A stretch of DNA of 21,058 bases from JBBROS01 sp043748985 (GTDB lineage: Bacteria > Pseudomonadota > Alphaproteobacteria > Acetobacterales > Acetobacteraceae): positions 1-21,058 of the forward strand of contig JAYVEG010000368.1 of assembly GCA_043748985.1 (NCBI GenBank), in the 5' to 3' direction. Under the pieces are notes generated by a model. It was not told the origin of the DNA. It searched no databases and was given only the letters and a program-made list of their open reading frames with translations. The number at the start of each line of letters is the position of its first letter. Position 1 is the stretch's first letter. The translations under genes and the position numbers were made by a program. Shown one piece after another: positions 7,270 through 16,067 of the stretch.

Positions 7270-7435
7270 GCTTGCCCCGATTTGCAGACCGGCAAACTGG
7301 TCTGCTGTGCAGCCCGCCATGCCGGACCAGGGGGCCTATCGGGCCATCGTCCTGCTCGCCAACCGCAACCACCCGCCAGTCGCCCGGTTCGTGGCCTGGC
7401 TGCGGGCCGAGGCGGCCCTGGTGAATGAAGCCCAG
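7270..7435 (+). pseudogene. Possible LysR-family C-terminal remnant
   Basis: Two adjoining frames resemble the end of a GcvA-like LysR regulator. PDLQTGKLV is similar to the 'DLxxGxLV' strand, and GAYRAIVLLANRNHPPVARF followed by VAWLRAEAA is similar to the last strand and helix. The two pieces are in different frames, so a frameshift would be needed between them (about 7300-7330). No DNA-binding domain is present. It lies just upstream of and divergent to the ALDH relic, a common place for a LysR regulator. The match is by eye and short. Confidence 0.4.
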
Positions 7436-7820
7436 GCCAATGCTGTTGCATTCCAATGGCGCATAAGTAGGAGCAGAAGCATCGCTTGTCCTTCCGACTC
7501 TTCCCGTCAGCGCATCCGAAGCTCCCGATCCAACCTGGATCGGGGCAACCGCGGACAAGACACGGCAGCAGGCAATCGGAAGCTGTTCGATGCGGATCTG
7601 GGACAGCCCGTGTTGGAAATGTCCGCGCTCTACCAGGCCACTCAGAAGCAGGGTGTCGGTTTGCGTGCGATTTAGGCGCCCTTCACCAGTAGCGGTCGCG
7701 CCGGCGACAGCACCGGCAGCACCGGCAGCGACAAGGCCTGGGCCGTCATCGTCACCAGCGGCCCGAACCGGGTCTGCGCCAAGCCCCGATCCCGTGCCTG
7801 CTCTTCCCGCCGCAAGGCCC
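7436..7820. other. Stretch with no recognisable intact gene
   Basis: About 385 bases with no convincing coding region on either strand. The only protein-like hint is on the plus strand at about 7580-7675, ending in LEMSALYQATQKQGVGLRAI and a TAG stop. It is weakly like the C-terminal helix of a Gfo/Idh/MocA-type oxidoreductase, but too short to call. I see no terminal inverted repeats or RNA structure here. Confidence 0.3.
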
Positions 7821-7930
7821 GACCCGCTCTACATCCGGTCCATCGAGAAGGCGTTGCGCGTGCTGGCCGCATTCGGTGCCGGCACGCCGACGCTGTCGCT
7901 GGAGCAGGTCGCGGCGGCGGCGGAAAGCGC
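7821..7930 (+). pseudogene. IclR-family regulator N-terminal remnant
   Basis: The frame reads DPLYIRSIEKALRVLAAFGA followed by GTPTLSLEQVAAAA. This is the opening of the IclR winged helix-turn-helix (the pattern S-I/V-E-K-A/G-L-R-V-L, then L-S-L-x-x-I/V-A). Similarity stops abruptly before the recognition helix and a stop codon follows at about 7947. The effector domain is absent. It precedes the CoA-ligase relic and may have been its regulator. Confidence 0.6.
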
Positions 7931-8068
7931 GCCGCCCGCAAGAACATAGCGGCCTGACGGGCCGGGTCCTGTCCCGTCATGCGTCCTACAGGGGAGTGTA
8001 GGCCCGTAATCGATCCCGCCTTGATCCGTGATCCCGCACGCGATGCCACGGGGTGCCCCTGTCACCCA

Positions 8069-8403
8069 ATGCAACCGACGCCCACCAACGGCGATCATGG
8101 CTCTATCGACCGCTTCATCGCCCTCGCACAGGCCGAACCCGGCCGTATGTTCGCAACCTACGAAGGCGAGACCCTGACGTTCGGCGCCCTGCATGAGATG
8201 TCGGACCGCGTCGCCGCAGGCTTGCAGAACCTCGGCCTCCTTCCCGGTGAGCGCGCCGCCGTCATGCTCGCCAACAGCCCGGCCGCCATCGCACTGCTGT
8301 TTGCCCTCGCGAAGTACGGTGCCGTCTGGCCCCCCCCCTGAACGTGCAGTTCCGGGCAGAAGGGCTACGCTACATCCTGGACCACGCCGAGCCGCAAACG
8401 GAC
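8069..8403 (+). pseudogene. AMP-forming acyl-CoA synthetase N-terminal remnant (frameshifted, truncated)
   Basis: From an ATG at 8069 the frame reads an adenylate-forming ligase N-terminus: SIDRFIALAQAEPGRMFATY, TLTFGALHEMSDRVAAGLQN and ERAAVMLANSPAAIALLFAL, then KYGAVW. At a run of nine C (8330-8338) the frame is lost and a TGA follows. The next frame continues correctly as PLNVQFRAEGLRYILDHAEP up to about 8400. There the similarity ends at the transposase fragment on the other strand. The AMP-binding motif and the whole C-terminal part are missing, so it is inactive. The natural product would be about 500 residues. Confidence 0.75.
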
Positions 8404-8449
8404 GCGACGGATCGCCGCGTTGTGGGCCCGCAGCCGCTGTGTCGCCGCC

Positions 8450-8710
8450 TCGCCACCAAAGCTGACGCGTGACGGCCTCGAACAACGCCCGGTCAAGACC
8501 CAGGCGCACCAACTCGGCCCGGAAGCGGACGAAGGCAGTGCGCTCCGGCGTGGCCTCGTGCGTCGAAAAGCCACAGAACCGGCGGGACCTCGCCCGATCG
8601 TCGAGTGCGTCCGCAAGCTTCCCATCCGACAGGTCGTGCCAGGTCGCAAGCAGCAGCGCCCGCAATAGCGCCAAAGGCGGACAGCCCGGCTCGCCCCAAA
8701 ACTTTTCTTG
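8450..8710 (-). mobile_element. IS5-family transposase N-terminal fragment
   Basis: The minus-strand frame reads CPPLALLRALLLATWHDLSD, KLADALDDRARSRRFCGFST, then ATPERTAFVRFRAELVRLGL and FEAVTRQL. This is the N-terminal helical domain that precedes the DDE catalytic domain in IS5-type transposases. The catalytic domain is gone, the true N-terminus is not obvious, and I could not find paired terminal inverted repeats. The fragment abuts the break in the CoA-ligase relic, so it is probably the scar of an insertion followed by deletion. Confidence 0.65.
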
Positions 8711-8913
8711 CCCAATCCGACGCCGTGCCGGGACTACCCCGACATGCCTGCAACCGCATCGAATCACAGAAGGCCGCGCAGGCTCAAACAACCGCGCGCA
8801 GGTCCGATTAGTAGCCAATTCCGATTTCTATGTTGATAATCATGCCTTCTAAATCACTAAGTTGACAATGATATGCGGCTTAACTGCAAAGGACTGTCAT
8901 CCCAGACATTTGC

Positions 8914-8960
8914 ATTTCGTAACCAGTGGGTCCGCGGTTCAATCCCATAAGCCGGCACCA
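8914..8960 (+). other. tRNA-Thr(CGU)-like 3' half, candidate attachment-site scar
   Basis: The plus strand reads an anticodon-like loop TTCGTAA (anticodon CGU, flanked by U33 and A37). A variable region and a T-arm with GGTTCAATCC follow, and then AGCCGGC-A-CCA, the 3' acceptor strand, discriminator and encoded CCA of a threonine tRNA. The matching 5' half (acceptor GCCGGCT, D-arm, 5' anticodon stem ACTGG) is not found upstream, and two T-stem pairs are mismatched, so it is not a working gene. Beginning at the anticodon loop and ending at the CCA is what tRNA-targeting integrases leave as a direct repeat. It marks the right end of the decayed region. Confidence 0.5.
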
Positions 8961-8974
8961 TGCTTCGAATTCGT

Positions 8975-9934
8975 CTATCGAATCCCCAAGGCCGCCAGCA
9001 CCTCCCGCTCCGCGATTTCTGCGGCCCGGGCCCGGTGTCCCCAGGTGGCTCCGCCGATGTGCGGTGTCAGGACGACGTTCGGCAACTTTGCCAAGCGGGA
9101 CGACACCTCCGGTTCGCCGTCGAGCACATCGAGACCGGCGGCCATGATCACGCCGTTTTCCAACGCCTCGATCAGCGCGTCCGTATCGACCAGCTCGCCA
9201 CGCCCGACGTTGATCAGGCGCCCCTTCCGGCCCAGTGCCGCCAGTTCGGCTGAGCCAACGCATCGGCGCAACGCCGGGCCACCCGGCAGGGCCAGCACAA
9301 GAATATCGCTCGCCTGGGCCATGGCACGCATATCGCTGAAAAGCGGCACGCCCAGGCCTGCGTTGGACGGTCGCTGCAGTCCCACGACGGTCATGCAGGA
9401 CGCCACGGCGCGCCGAGCGATCGCCTGTCCGATCCGGCCGCTGAGGCCACCGATCCCGATCGTCGCGCCCACCAGGCTTTCGCCTACGGGAAAGCCTCCG
9501 CCGGGCCATTGGCCGGAGCGTACGAAGGCGTCTGCCTGCACCAGGGTCCGGCTGGTCATGTGCACCAGCGCCATCGCAAGGTCCGCCACGTCCTCCGTCA
9601 AGGCCTCGCCCACCGAGCGCACGCGAACGCCCTGATCGCGCAGGGCCGCCATGTCGATCCGGTCCTGCCCGGCACCTTGTGACAGCACGAGCCGCAGGTT
9701 CGGCAGCGCCGCTGCCAGTGCGGCGCTGCACCCGCGGCTGGCATTGGTCATCAAGACATGAACCCTCTCCCGCTGTGCGGGCGGCATCGCCATCAGGGCT
9801 GCCGGGTCGGCGGCAATACCCAGCAGTCCGTCGCTCTGCAGCCGCGGGTAGGCCATGCCTGCCAACATCGGAAAGCTGATCACCGGCGGGAAGCCGCTGT
9901 CGCAGGCAGTGCCGTCGTCGAGCAGGCTGTTCAT
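8975..9934 (-). CDS. D-isomer-specific 2-hydroxyacid dehydrogenase
   Basis: Codes for 319 residues. The family's NAD domain is present, with the three catalytic residues in context: Arg245 (NVGRGELVD), Glu274 (LDGEPE) and His292 (TPHIGGAT). It should interconvert a 2-keto acid and a D-2-hydroxy acid, in the glyoxylate/hydroxypyruvate reductase branch, with NAD(P)H. The dinucleotide motif reads GIGGLSGRIG (160-169) where GIVGLGRIG is usual, so the glycine-rich turn has one extra residue. The start at 9934 (MNSLLDDG) leaves a normal-length protein; an upstream start near 10030 adds sequence unlike the family. It diverges from paoA across 186 bp and starts just inside the tRNA scar, so it may be a passenger or the first backbone gene. 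Confidence 0.85.
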   Translation of the reverse strand: MNSLLDDGTACDSGFPPVISFPMLAGMAYPRLQSDGLLGIAADPAALMAMPPAQRERVHVLMTNASRGCSAALAAALPNLRLVLSQGAGQDRIDMAALRDQGVRVRSVGEALTEDVADLAMALVHMTSRTLVQADAFVRSGQWPGGGFPVGESLVGATIGIGGLSGRIGQAIARRAVASCMTVVGLQRPSNAGLGVPLFSDMRAMAQASDILVLALPGGPALRRCVGSAELAALGRKGRLINVGRGELVDTDALIEALENGVIMAAGLDVLDGEPEVSSRLAKLPNVVLTPHIGGATWGHRARAAEIAEREVLAALGIR

Positions 9935-10120
9935 GGGCGGCCTCGGATCACGTAGGACATTGATACCGGCAGCGTCACCGAGCTGGCAATCGTCAGGCGA
10001 GGCGGCAGGGCCGCCGCCGTGGCCAGTCACGGAAATGGCAGGGCAACGACCAGCGCTGGACCGGCGTTAGGACCGCAAGGCCGCTCAACGCGCCTCCCCA
10101 AAATCGACACGGAGACCCCA
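9935..10120. promoter_or_regulatory. Divergent intergenic region between the 2-hydroxyacid dehydrogenase gene and paoA
   Basis: This 186-bp gap must hold the promoters for both outward-facing genes. No convincing -35/-10 pair or operator palindrome is visible by eye. A GGAG at 10111-10114 serves as the ribosome site for paoA. Confidence 0.35.
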
Positions 10121-10759
10121 ATGGATCGCCCCGGCCATCCTTCCCTAACTCGGCGCACGCTCGTTGGCGCCGCGGCCGCCGTGGCGGCTGGCACCAACGC
10201 CGGCCAGGCCAAGGCCCAATTGCCATCCAACAATACGGAAGTGCCTGCAATGACGAAACTTTCCCTCCGCGTGAACGGTGCAATGCACGCCCTGGAGCTG
10301 GATAATCGCACCACCCTGCTGGACGCGCTGCGCGAGCACATTCACTTGACCGGCAGCAAGAAAGGCTGCGACCACGGCCAATGCGGCGCCTGCACGGTCA
10401 TGGTGAATGGCCAGCGCATTTATTCGTGCCTGACGCTGGCGGTGATGCACGAGCGCGACGAGGTCACCACGATCGAGGGCCTGGGCCAGCCCGGCAGTCT
10501 ACATCCCATGCAGGCAGCGTTCGTCAAGCACGACGGTTATCAGTGCGGCTATTGCACGCCGGGCCAGATCTGCGCGTCGGTGGCGGCGCTGCAGGAGCTG
10601 AAGGCCGGCGTGCCGAGCCATGTGACTGCGGACCTGACCGCAGCACCGCAGCTCACGCCCGAGGAAATCCGCGAGCGCATGAGCGGCAACATCTGCCGCT
10701 GCGGCGCCTATTCGAACATCGTCGACGCCATCATCGAAGTCGCCGGGAGGCAGGTATGA
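10121..10759 (+). CDS. paoA: Periplasmic aldehyde oxidoreductase, [2Fe-2S] subunit (PaoA)
   Basis: Codes for 212 residues. A twin-arginine signal (SLTRRTLVGAAAAVAA, about residues 7-22) is followed by a two-domain iron-sulfur subunit of the xanthine dehydrogenase family. The plant-type [2Fe-2S] motif is CDHGQCGACTVMVNGQ with a later Cys in IYSCLTL; the second cluster motif is CGYCTPGQIC with SGNICRCGAY. It closely follows the pattern of E. coli PaoA (YagT), including the LHPMQAAFVKHDGYQCGYCT segment. In that system PaoABC oxidises aromatic and other aldehydes in the periplasm, and the Tat signal on PaoA carries the whole complex out. The start at 10121 gives a Tat signal of normal length with GGAG 6 bases upstream. 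Its stop overlaps the paoB start (ATGA). Confidence 0.93.
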   Translation: MDRPGHPSLTRRTLVGAAAAVAAGTNAGQAKAQLPSNNTEVPAMTKLSLRVNGAMHALELDNRTTLLDALREHIHLTGSKKGCDHGQCGACTVMVNGQRIYSCLTLAVMHERDEVTTIEGLGQPGSLHPMQAAFVKHDGYQCGYCTPGQICASVAALQELKAGVPSHVTADLTAAPQLTPEEIRERMSGNICRCGAYSNIVDAIIEVAGRQV

Positions 10760-11706
10760 AGCCCTTCACCTACGAGCGGGCCCACACGCCCGCCGAAGCG
10801 GCATCCGCCGCTGCGCGCAATTCGAACGCCAAGTTCATCGCCGGTGGCACCAACCTGCTCGACCTGATGAAGCTCCAGATCGAGACGCCCTCCCATCTGG
10901 TCGATGTGAACGGTGTCGGTCTGGACACGATCGAGCCGACACCGGAAGGCGGCCTGCGCGTGGGAGCACTTGTGCGCAACACCGATCTTGCCGCGGATAT
11001 CCGCGTGCGGCGCGACTACGGCCTGTTGTCACGCGCGTTGCTGGCCGGTGCCTCGGGGCAGTTGCGGAACAAGGCGACGACCGCGGGCAACCTGCTCCAA
11101 CGCACCCGATGCGCCTATTTCTACGATACCAACATGCCCTGCAACAAGCGCCAGCCTGGCAGTGGCTGCTCCGCCATCGGCGGCGTATCCCGGCAGCTGG
11201 CGGTCATCGGCGCCAGCGAGGCGTGCATCGCCACCCACCCCAGCGACATGGCGGTCGCCATGCGGGCGCTGGATGCCGTGGTAGACACGGTGAAGCCGGA
11301 CGGCACAACCCGCCACATTCCGATCGCCGATTTCCACCGCCTGCCCGGCGACACGCCGCACATCGACACCGCGCTTGCGGAAAACGAGTTGATCACGGCA
11401 GTCACCCTGCCGCCGCCCGCGGGTGGCCAGCACATCTACCGCAAGGTGCGCGATCGCGCCTCCTACGCCTTTGCTCTCGTGTCCGTCGCAGCCATCGTGC
11501 AGCGGGATGGCACCGGCCGGGTGGCGCTGGGTGGCATGGCGCACAAGCCCTGGCGGGTGGAGGCGGCCGAGGCCGAGCTGCCGCGCGGTGCTAAACCCGC
11601 CATGGCCGCGATCCTTGCGGGTGCGCGGCCGACGAATGAGAACGTGTTCAAGGTGACCTTGGCGGAACGGACCCTCGCGTCCGTGCTGGCCGAGGCGAGG
11701 GGCTGA
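10756..11706 (+). CDS. paoB: Periplasmic aldehyde oxidoreductase, FAD-binding subunit (PaoB)
   Basis: Codes for 316 residues, almost the same length as E. coli PaoB. The FAD-binding motif AKFIAGGTNLLDLMK is at residues 25-39 and GALVRNTDLAA at about 70-80. The signature TRCAYFYDTNMPCNKRQPGS with GCSA, and a further Cys in SEACIATH, gives cysteines at 119, 129, 138 and 157. These match the extra [4Fe-4S] cluster that distinguishes PaoB from ordinary xanthine dehydrogenase flavin subunits. The gene overlaps paoA by four bases (ATGA) with GGGAGG upstream, and paoC begins 3 bp after its stop, so the three are tightly coupled. It has no export signal of its own and should travel with PaoA. Confidence 0.93.
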   Translation: MKPFTYERAHTPAEAASAAARNSNAKFIAGGTNLLDLMKLQIETPSHLVDVNGVGLDTIEPTPEGGLRVGALVRNTDLAADIRVRRDYGLLSRALLAGASGQLRNKATTAGNLLQRTRCAYFYDTNMPCNKRQPGSGCSAIGGVSRQLAVIGASEACIATHPSDMAVAMRALDAVVDTVKPDGTTRHIPIADFHRLPGDTPHIDTALAENELITAVTLPPPAGGQHIYRKVRDRASYAFALVSVAAIVQRDGTGRVALGGMAHKPWRVEAAEAELPRGAKPAMAAILAGARPTNENVFKVTLAERTLASVLAEARG

Positions 11707-11709
11707 GCC

Positions 11710-13917
11710 ATGAAGTTCGACACACCCGCGACCCGCAACCCGATCGACCAGTTGAAGGTGGTCGGCAAGCCGCTGGACCGCATCGATGGGCCGCTCAAGA
11801 CCACCGGCAAAGCCCCGTTCGCTTACGAGCGCCATGACGTCGTGCCCAACCAGGCCTACGGCTACCTGCTGGGGGCCGGCATTGCCAAGGGGCGGATCAC
11901 CGCGATGGACACCGCCGCAGCCCGTGCGGCACCCGGCGTGCTGGCCATCGTCACGACCCTGGACATGCCCCGGTTGCCCAAGGCCAAGATGAACACCGCA
12001 TCGTTGTTCGGCGGCCCCGAAATCCAGCACTACCACCAGGCGATCGCGGTCGTGGTGGCCGAAAGCTTCGAACAGGCGCGGGCGGCCACGGCGCTGATCA
12101 AGGTCGGTTATGACCGCCAGCCCGGCCGCTTCGACCTGGCAGCCGAGGCCCCGAGCGCCAAGCCGGCCAGCGGGGAGGGCAAGGGTCCGGCAGAGGACCG
12201 GGTCGGTGATTTCGAAGGCGCCTTTGCCAGCGCAGCGGTCAAGCTCGACGAAACCTACACAACGCCCGACGAAAGCCACGCGATGATGGAGCCGCACGCC
12301 TCCCTCGCTGCCTGGGAGGGGGAGAAGCTCACGCTTTGGACCTCCAACCAGATGATCGCCTGGTGTAAGCGAGACCTTGCCAGCACGCTGGGCATGCCGG
12401 CCGACAATGTCCGCCTGGTGTCGGCCTTCATCGGCGGTGGCTTCGGCAGCAAGCTGTTCCTGCGCGCGGACGCCGTGCTGGCGGCACTCGCGGCCAAGGC
12501 GGCGAAACGCCCGGTGAAGCTGACCCTTACGCGCCCGATGGTCGCGAACAACACCACGCATCGTCCGGCAACGATCCAGCGCATCCGCATCGGCGCGGGA
12601 CAGGATGGCCGGATTACCGCGATCGCGCATGAGAGTGCCTCGGGCGACCTCGAGGGCGGCCAGCCGGAGATGGCGGTTTCACAGACCCGGCTGCTCTACG
12701 CCGGCGCCAATCGGCTGACTGCAATGCGGTTGGCGGTGCTGGACCTGCCGGAAGGCAACGCCATGCGCGCGCCGGGCGAGGCGTCGGGCTTGATGGCGCT
12801 GGAGATCGCGATGGATGAGATGGCGGAGAGACTGGGGCTCGATCCGGTGGCGTTCCGCATCCTCAACGATACCCAGGTCGACCCCGAGCATCCGGAGCGG
12901 CGATTCTCGCAGCGCCAGCTTGTCCAGTGCCTGCAAACAGGTGCGGACCAGTTCGGCTGGAGGCTGCGCAGTGCAAAGCCTGGCCAGCGCCGGGACGGAC
13001 GCTGGCTGGTCGGCATGGGCGTGGCAGCCGGCTTCCGCAACAGTCTGGTGATGAAGTCCGGTGCGCGTGTCCGTCTGGACGCCGGTGGCGGTGTGACGGT
13101 CGAGACCGACATGACCGATATCGGTACCGGTAGCTACACCATCATCGCACAGACCGCGGCCGAGATGATGGGCCTGGCGATTGGACAGGTCACGGTCAAC
13201 CTCGGTGATTCCGACATGCCGGTGTCTGCGGGGTCGGGCGGGCAGTGGGGCGCGAACAGTGCGACAGCCGGTGTCTATGCTGCCTGCGTAAAGCTGCGCG
13301 AGGCGGTGGCGCAGAACCTGGGTTTCAACGCGACCGAGGCGGAGTTCGTCGATGGCCAGGTTCGCGCGGGCAACCGCAGCGCGCCGCTGGGCCAGGCGGC
13401 AGGCCCGCAGGGGTTGATGGCCGAGGACACGATCGAATACGGCGACCTCGCGAAACGCTTTCAGCTGTCGACCTTTGCCGGGCATTTCGTCGAGGTGGGC
13501 GTGGACGCCTATACCGGTGAAACCCGGATCCGGCGCATGCTCGCGGTATGCGCAGCGGGGCGCATCCTCAACCCCAAATCGGCACGGAGCCAGGTGATCG
13601 GCGCGATGACGATGGGTGTGGGCGCTGCATTGATGGAAGAGCTGGCTGTCGACACCCGGCACGGCTTCTTCGTCAACCACGACCTCGAGAGCTACGAGGT
13701 GCCGGTCCATGCCGATGTCCCTCATCAGGAGGTTGTGTTTCTCGACGAGGCCGATCCGACCTCCTCGCCGATGAAGGCGAAGGGTGTGGGCGAACTGGGT
13801 CTGTGCGGCGTCGGGGCGGCGATTGCAAACGCGATATACAATGCCACCGGCGCCCGTGTGCGGAACTACCCGATGACGCTCGACAAGCTGATCGATAAAC
13901 TGCCAGCGGTTGCTTGA
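11710..13917 (+). CDS. paoC: Periplasmic aldehyde oxidoreductase, molybdenum cofactor subunit (PaoC)
   Basis: Codes for 735 residues (E. coli PaoC has 732). Family landmarks include VGKPLDRIDGPLKTTGKAPF at the start, AFIGGGFGSK, the NAMRAPGE motif, the cofactor loop SAGSGGQWGANSATAG and the catalytic glutamate in KGVGELGLCGVG (Glu695). Arg443 (GFRNSL) matches the conserved arginine near the active site of E. coli PaoC. The enzyme oxidises aldehydes to acids, and the electrons leave through PaoA clusters and PaoB FAD. The start at 11710 lies 3 bp after paoB behind a G-rich ribosome site. No paoD/XdhC-type maturation factor follows; the next gene is convergent. Base use is like its neighbours. 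Confidence 0.93.
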   Translation: MKFDTPATRNPIDQLKVVGKPLDRIDGPLKTTGKAPFAYERHDVVPNQAYGYLLGAGIAKGRITAMDTAAARAAPGVLAIVTTLDMPRLPKAKMNTASLFGGPEIQHYHQAIAVVVAESFEQARAATALIKVGYDRQPGRFDLAAEAPSAKPASGEGKGPAEDRVGDFEGAFASAAVKLDETYTTPDESHAMMEPHASLAAWEGEKLTLWTSNQMIAWCKRDLASTLGMPADNVRLVSAFIGGGFGSKLFLRADAVLAALAAKAAKRPVKLTLTRPMVANNTTHRPATIQRIRIGAGQDGRITAIAHESASGDLEGGQPEMAVSQTRLLYAGANRLTAMRLAVLDLPEGNAMRAPGEASGLMALEIAMDEMAERLGLDPVAFRILNDTQVDPEHPERRFSQRQLVQCLQTGADQFGWRLRSAKPGQRRDGRWLVGMGVAAGFRNSLVMKSGARVRLDAGGGVTVETDMTDIGTGSYTIIAQTAAEMMGLAIGQVTVNLGDSDMPVSAGSGGQWGANSATAGVYAACVKLREAVAQNLGFNATEAEFVDGQVRAGNRSAPLGQAAGPQGLMAEDTIEYGDLAKRFQLSTFAGHFVEVGVDAYTGETRIRRMLAVCAAGRILNPKSARSQVIGAMTMGVGAALMEELAVDTRHGFFVNHDLESYEVPVHADVPHQEVVFLDEADPTSSPMKAKGVGELGLCGVGAAIANAIYNATGARVRNYPMTLDKLIDKLPAVA

Positions 13918-13923
13918 GGATCA

Positions 13924-13951
13924 GGCCTCCGCCCGGGTTCGGACGGGGGCC
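13924..13951. terminator. Stem-loop between convergent paoC and SDR gene
   Basis: GGCCTCCG (13924-13931) pairs with CGGGGGCC (13944-13951): eight pairs including one G-U, with a 12-base loop. It lies 7 bp past the paoC stop and 6 bp from the convergent SDR stop. No clear T-run follows on either strand, so a factor-independent terminator is only a possibility. Confidence 0.4.
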
Positions 13952-13956
13952 CAGCC

Positions 13957-14781
13957 CTACCGAGGCCCGTCTGCGATCCCGCCCACAGCGTTGATTCCCG
14001 CATTCCGCCGGAACGTCGGGAGTCCGACGCCTGCCGCATCGAAGCCGCCGTCATTAGCCAGATATTGTCCGTTTACGAAGCTTGCGCCATCGCTGCACAG
14101 GAACCCTACCACGTTGGCCATCTCCTCCACCGTGCCATAGCGGCCCATCGGTACCGTGTCGTAATAGTCCGTCCGGATAGCCACGCTGTGCACCAGCTTG
14201 GCCATCTCCGTTTCCACGGGGCCGGGGCACACGCAGTTCACCCGCACGCCATAATTGCCCAGCTCAACCGCATATTGCTTGGTCATGTGGATGATCGCCG
14301 CCTTGCTTGTGCCATAGGCGACCCGCAGCGTGCTCGCCCGCAGGCCAGAAATCGACGCGATGTTGACGATCGCCCCCCGCCGCTGCCGCACCATAACCGC
14401 GCCGAACGCCTGCGTGCACAGGAACGCACCGTCCAGGTTCGTGCCGAGCACATGGCGCCACTCGGCGAATGACGTCTCCAGCGCCGGCTTGAACACCGCC
14501 ACCCCGGCATTGTTCACCAGCGCATCCACACGCCCCCACCGTGCCATCACCGCGTCCGCAGCGGCGTTTACCGCGGAGGGGTCGCCCACGTCGCAAGCCA
14601 GCGCCAGAACCCGATCCGGCATCGCCAACGCTGCCTCGGTCGCGACCAGCGTCTCCCGATCGACATCCAGCAGAGCGACATCATGCCCGTGCGCCAGGAA
14701 CCACTGCCCGATCGCCAGCCCGATCCCCCGCGCGCCGCCGGTCACGACTGCGATCGGCTTGGCCTCCTTTGCGTCCGACAT
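13957..14781 (-). CDS. Short-chain dehydrogenase/reductase (classical SDR)
   Basis: Codes for 274 residues. It has the classical SDR motifs in order: the cofactor site VVTGGARGIG near the N-terminus, CDVGDPSAV (Asp of the adenine pocket), NNAG, catalytic Ser in IVNIASISG, and AYGTSK with catalytic Tyr and Lys. It ends with PGPVETEM and FVNGQYLANDGGFDAAG. An aspartate in ALLDVDR after the second strand favours NAD(H). The substrate is unknown; FabG-like sugar or alcohol dehydrogenases look like this. Two ATGs compete: 14781 (MSDAKE) has AAAGG about 7 bases upstream, whereas 14787 (MEMSDA) leaves almost no spacing, so I take 14781. It converges on paoC and diverges from pntAA. About 20 residues after the DGGF motif form an unusual C-terminal tail. 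Confidence 0.85.
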   Translation of the reverse strand: MSDAKEAKPIAVVTGGARGIGLAIGQWFLAHGHDVALLDVDRETLVATEAALAMPDRVLALACDVGDPSAVNAAADAVMARWGRVDALVNNAGVAVFKPALETSFAEWRHVLGTNLDGAFLCTQAFGAVMVRQRRGAIVNIASISGLRASTLRVAYGTSKAAIIHMTKQYAVELGNYGVRVNCVCPGPVETEMAKLVHSVAIRTDYYDTVPMGRYGTVEEMANVVGFLCSDGASFVNGQYLANDGGFDAAGVGLPTFRRNAGINAVGGIADGPR

Positions 14782-14845
14782 CTCCATCCCTTTCTTTCGT
14801 TTCTCCGCGGTTACCCGGCTTCGTGTGTACTGACAACCAGCAGGC

Positions 14846-14875
14846 CATCCCTTGCGCGTCCACCCCTTGCGCGTC
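14846..14875. repeat. Two tandem copies of a 15-bp unit
   Basis: CATCCCTTGCGCGTC is followed directly by CACCCCTTGCGCGTC (one mismatch), and a third partial copy (CATCCC) begins next. It lies in the 140-bp divergent region between the SDR gene and pntAA, 47 bp before the pntAA start. It could be a chance duplication or a doubled operator site. Confidence 0.6.
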
Positions 14876-14921
14876 CATCCCGCCGCAGTCATCTTACGCC
14901 CGCTCAGGGAAGGAACGACGC

Positions 14922-16055
<1,134 letters not shown>

Positions 16056-16067
16056 GAGAGGCAGCAG

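Noticed and set aside
7829..8818. A 329-codon minus-strand frame as a complete transposase
   Set aside because: Only about residues 45-120 resemble an IS5 transposase; the rest is antisense to the CoA-ligase and IclR relics.
8887..8916. Inverted pair TGCAAA/TTTGCA just before the tRNA-like fragment, as a terminator or integrase site
   Set aside because: The pair is only six bases with an 18-base gap, no T-run follows, and no recombinase gene is nearby.
8874..8960. A complete, functional tRNA-Thr
   Set aside because: The 5' part lacks a proper D-arm and 5' anticodon stem, the total length would be 87 without a long variable arm, and two T-stem pairs are broken.
11029..12630. A 533-codon minus-strand frame across paoB and paoC
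   Set aside because: It is antisense to two well conserved genes, and its composition is typical of a GC-rich mirror frame.
13957..14892. A longer SDR start at 14892
   Set aside because: The added residues come from the tandem 15-bp repeat and promoter region and have no similarity to SDR proteins.
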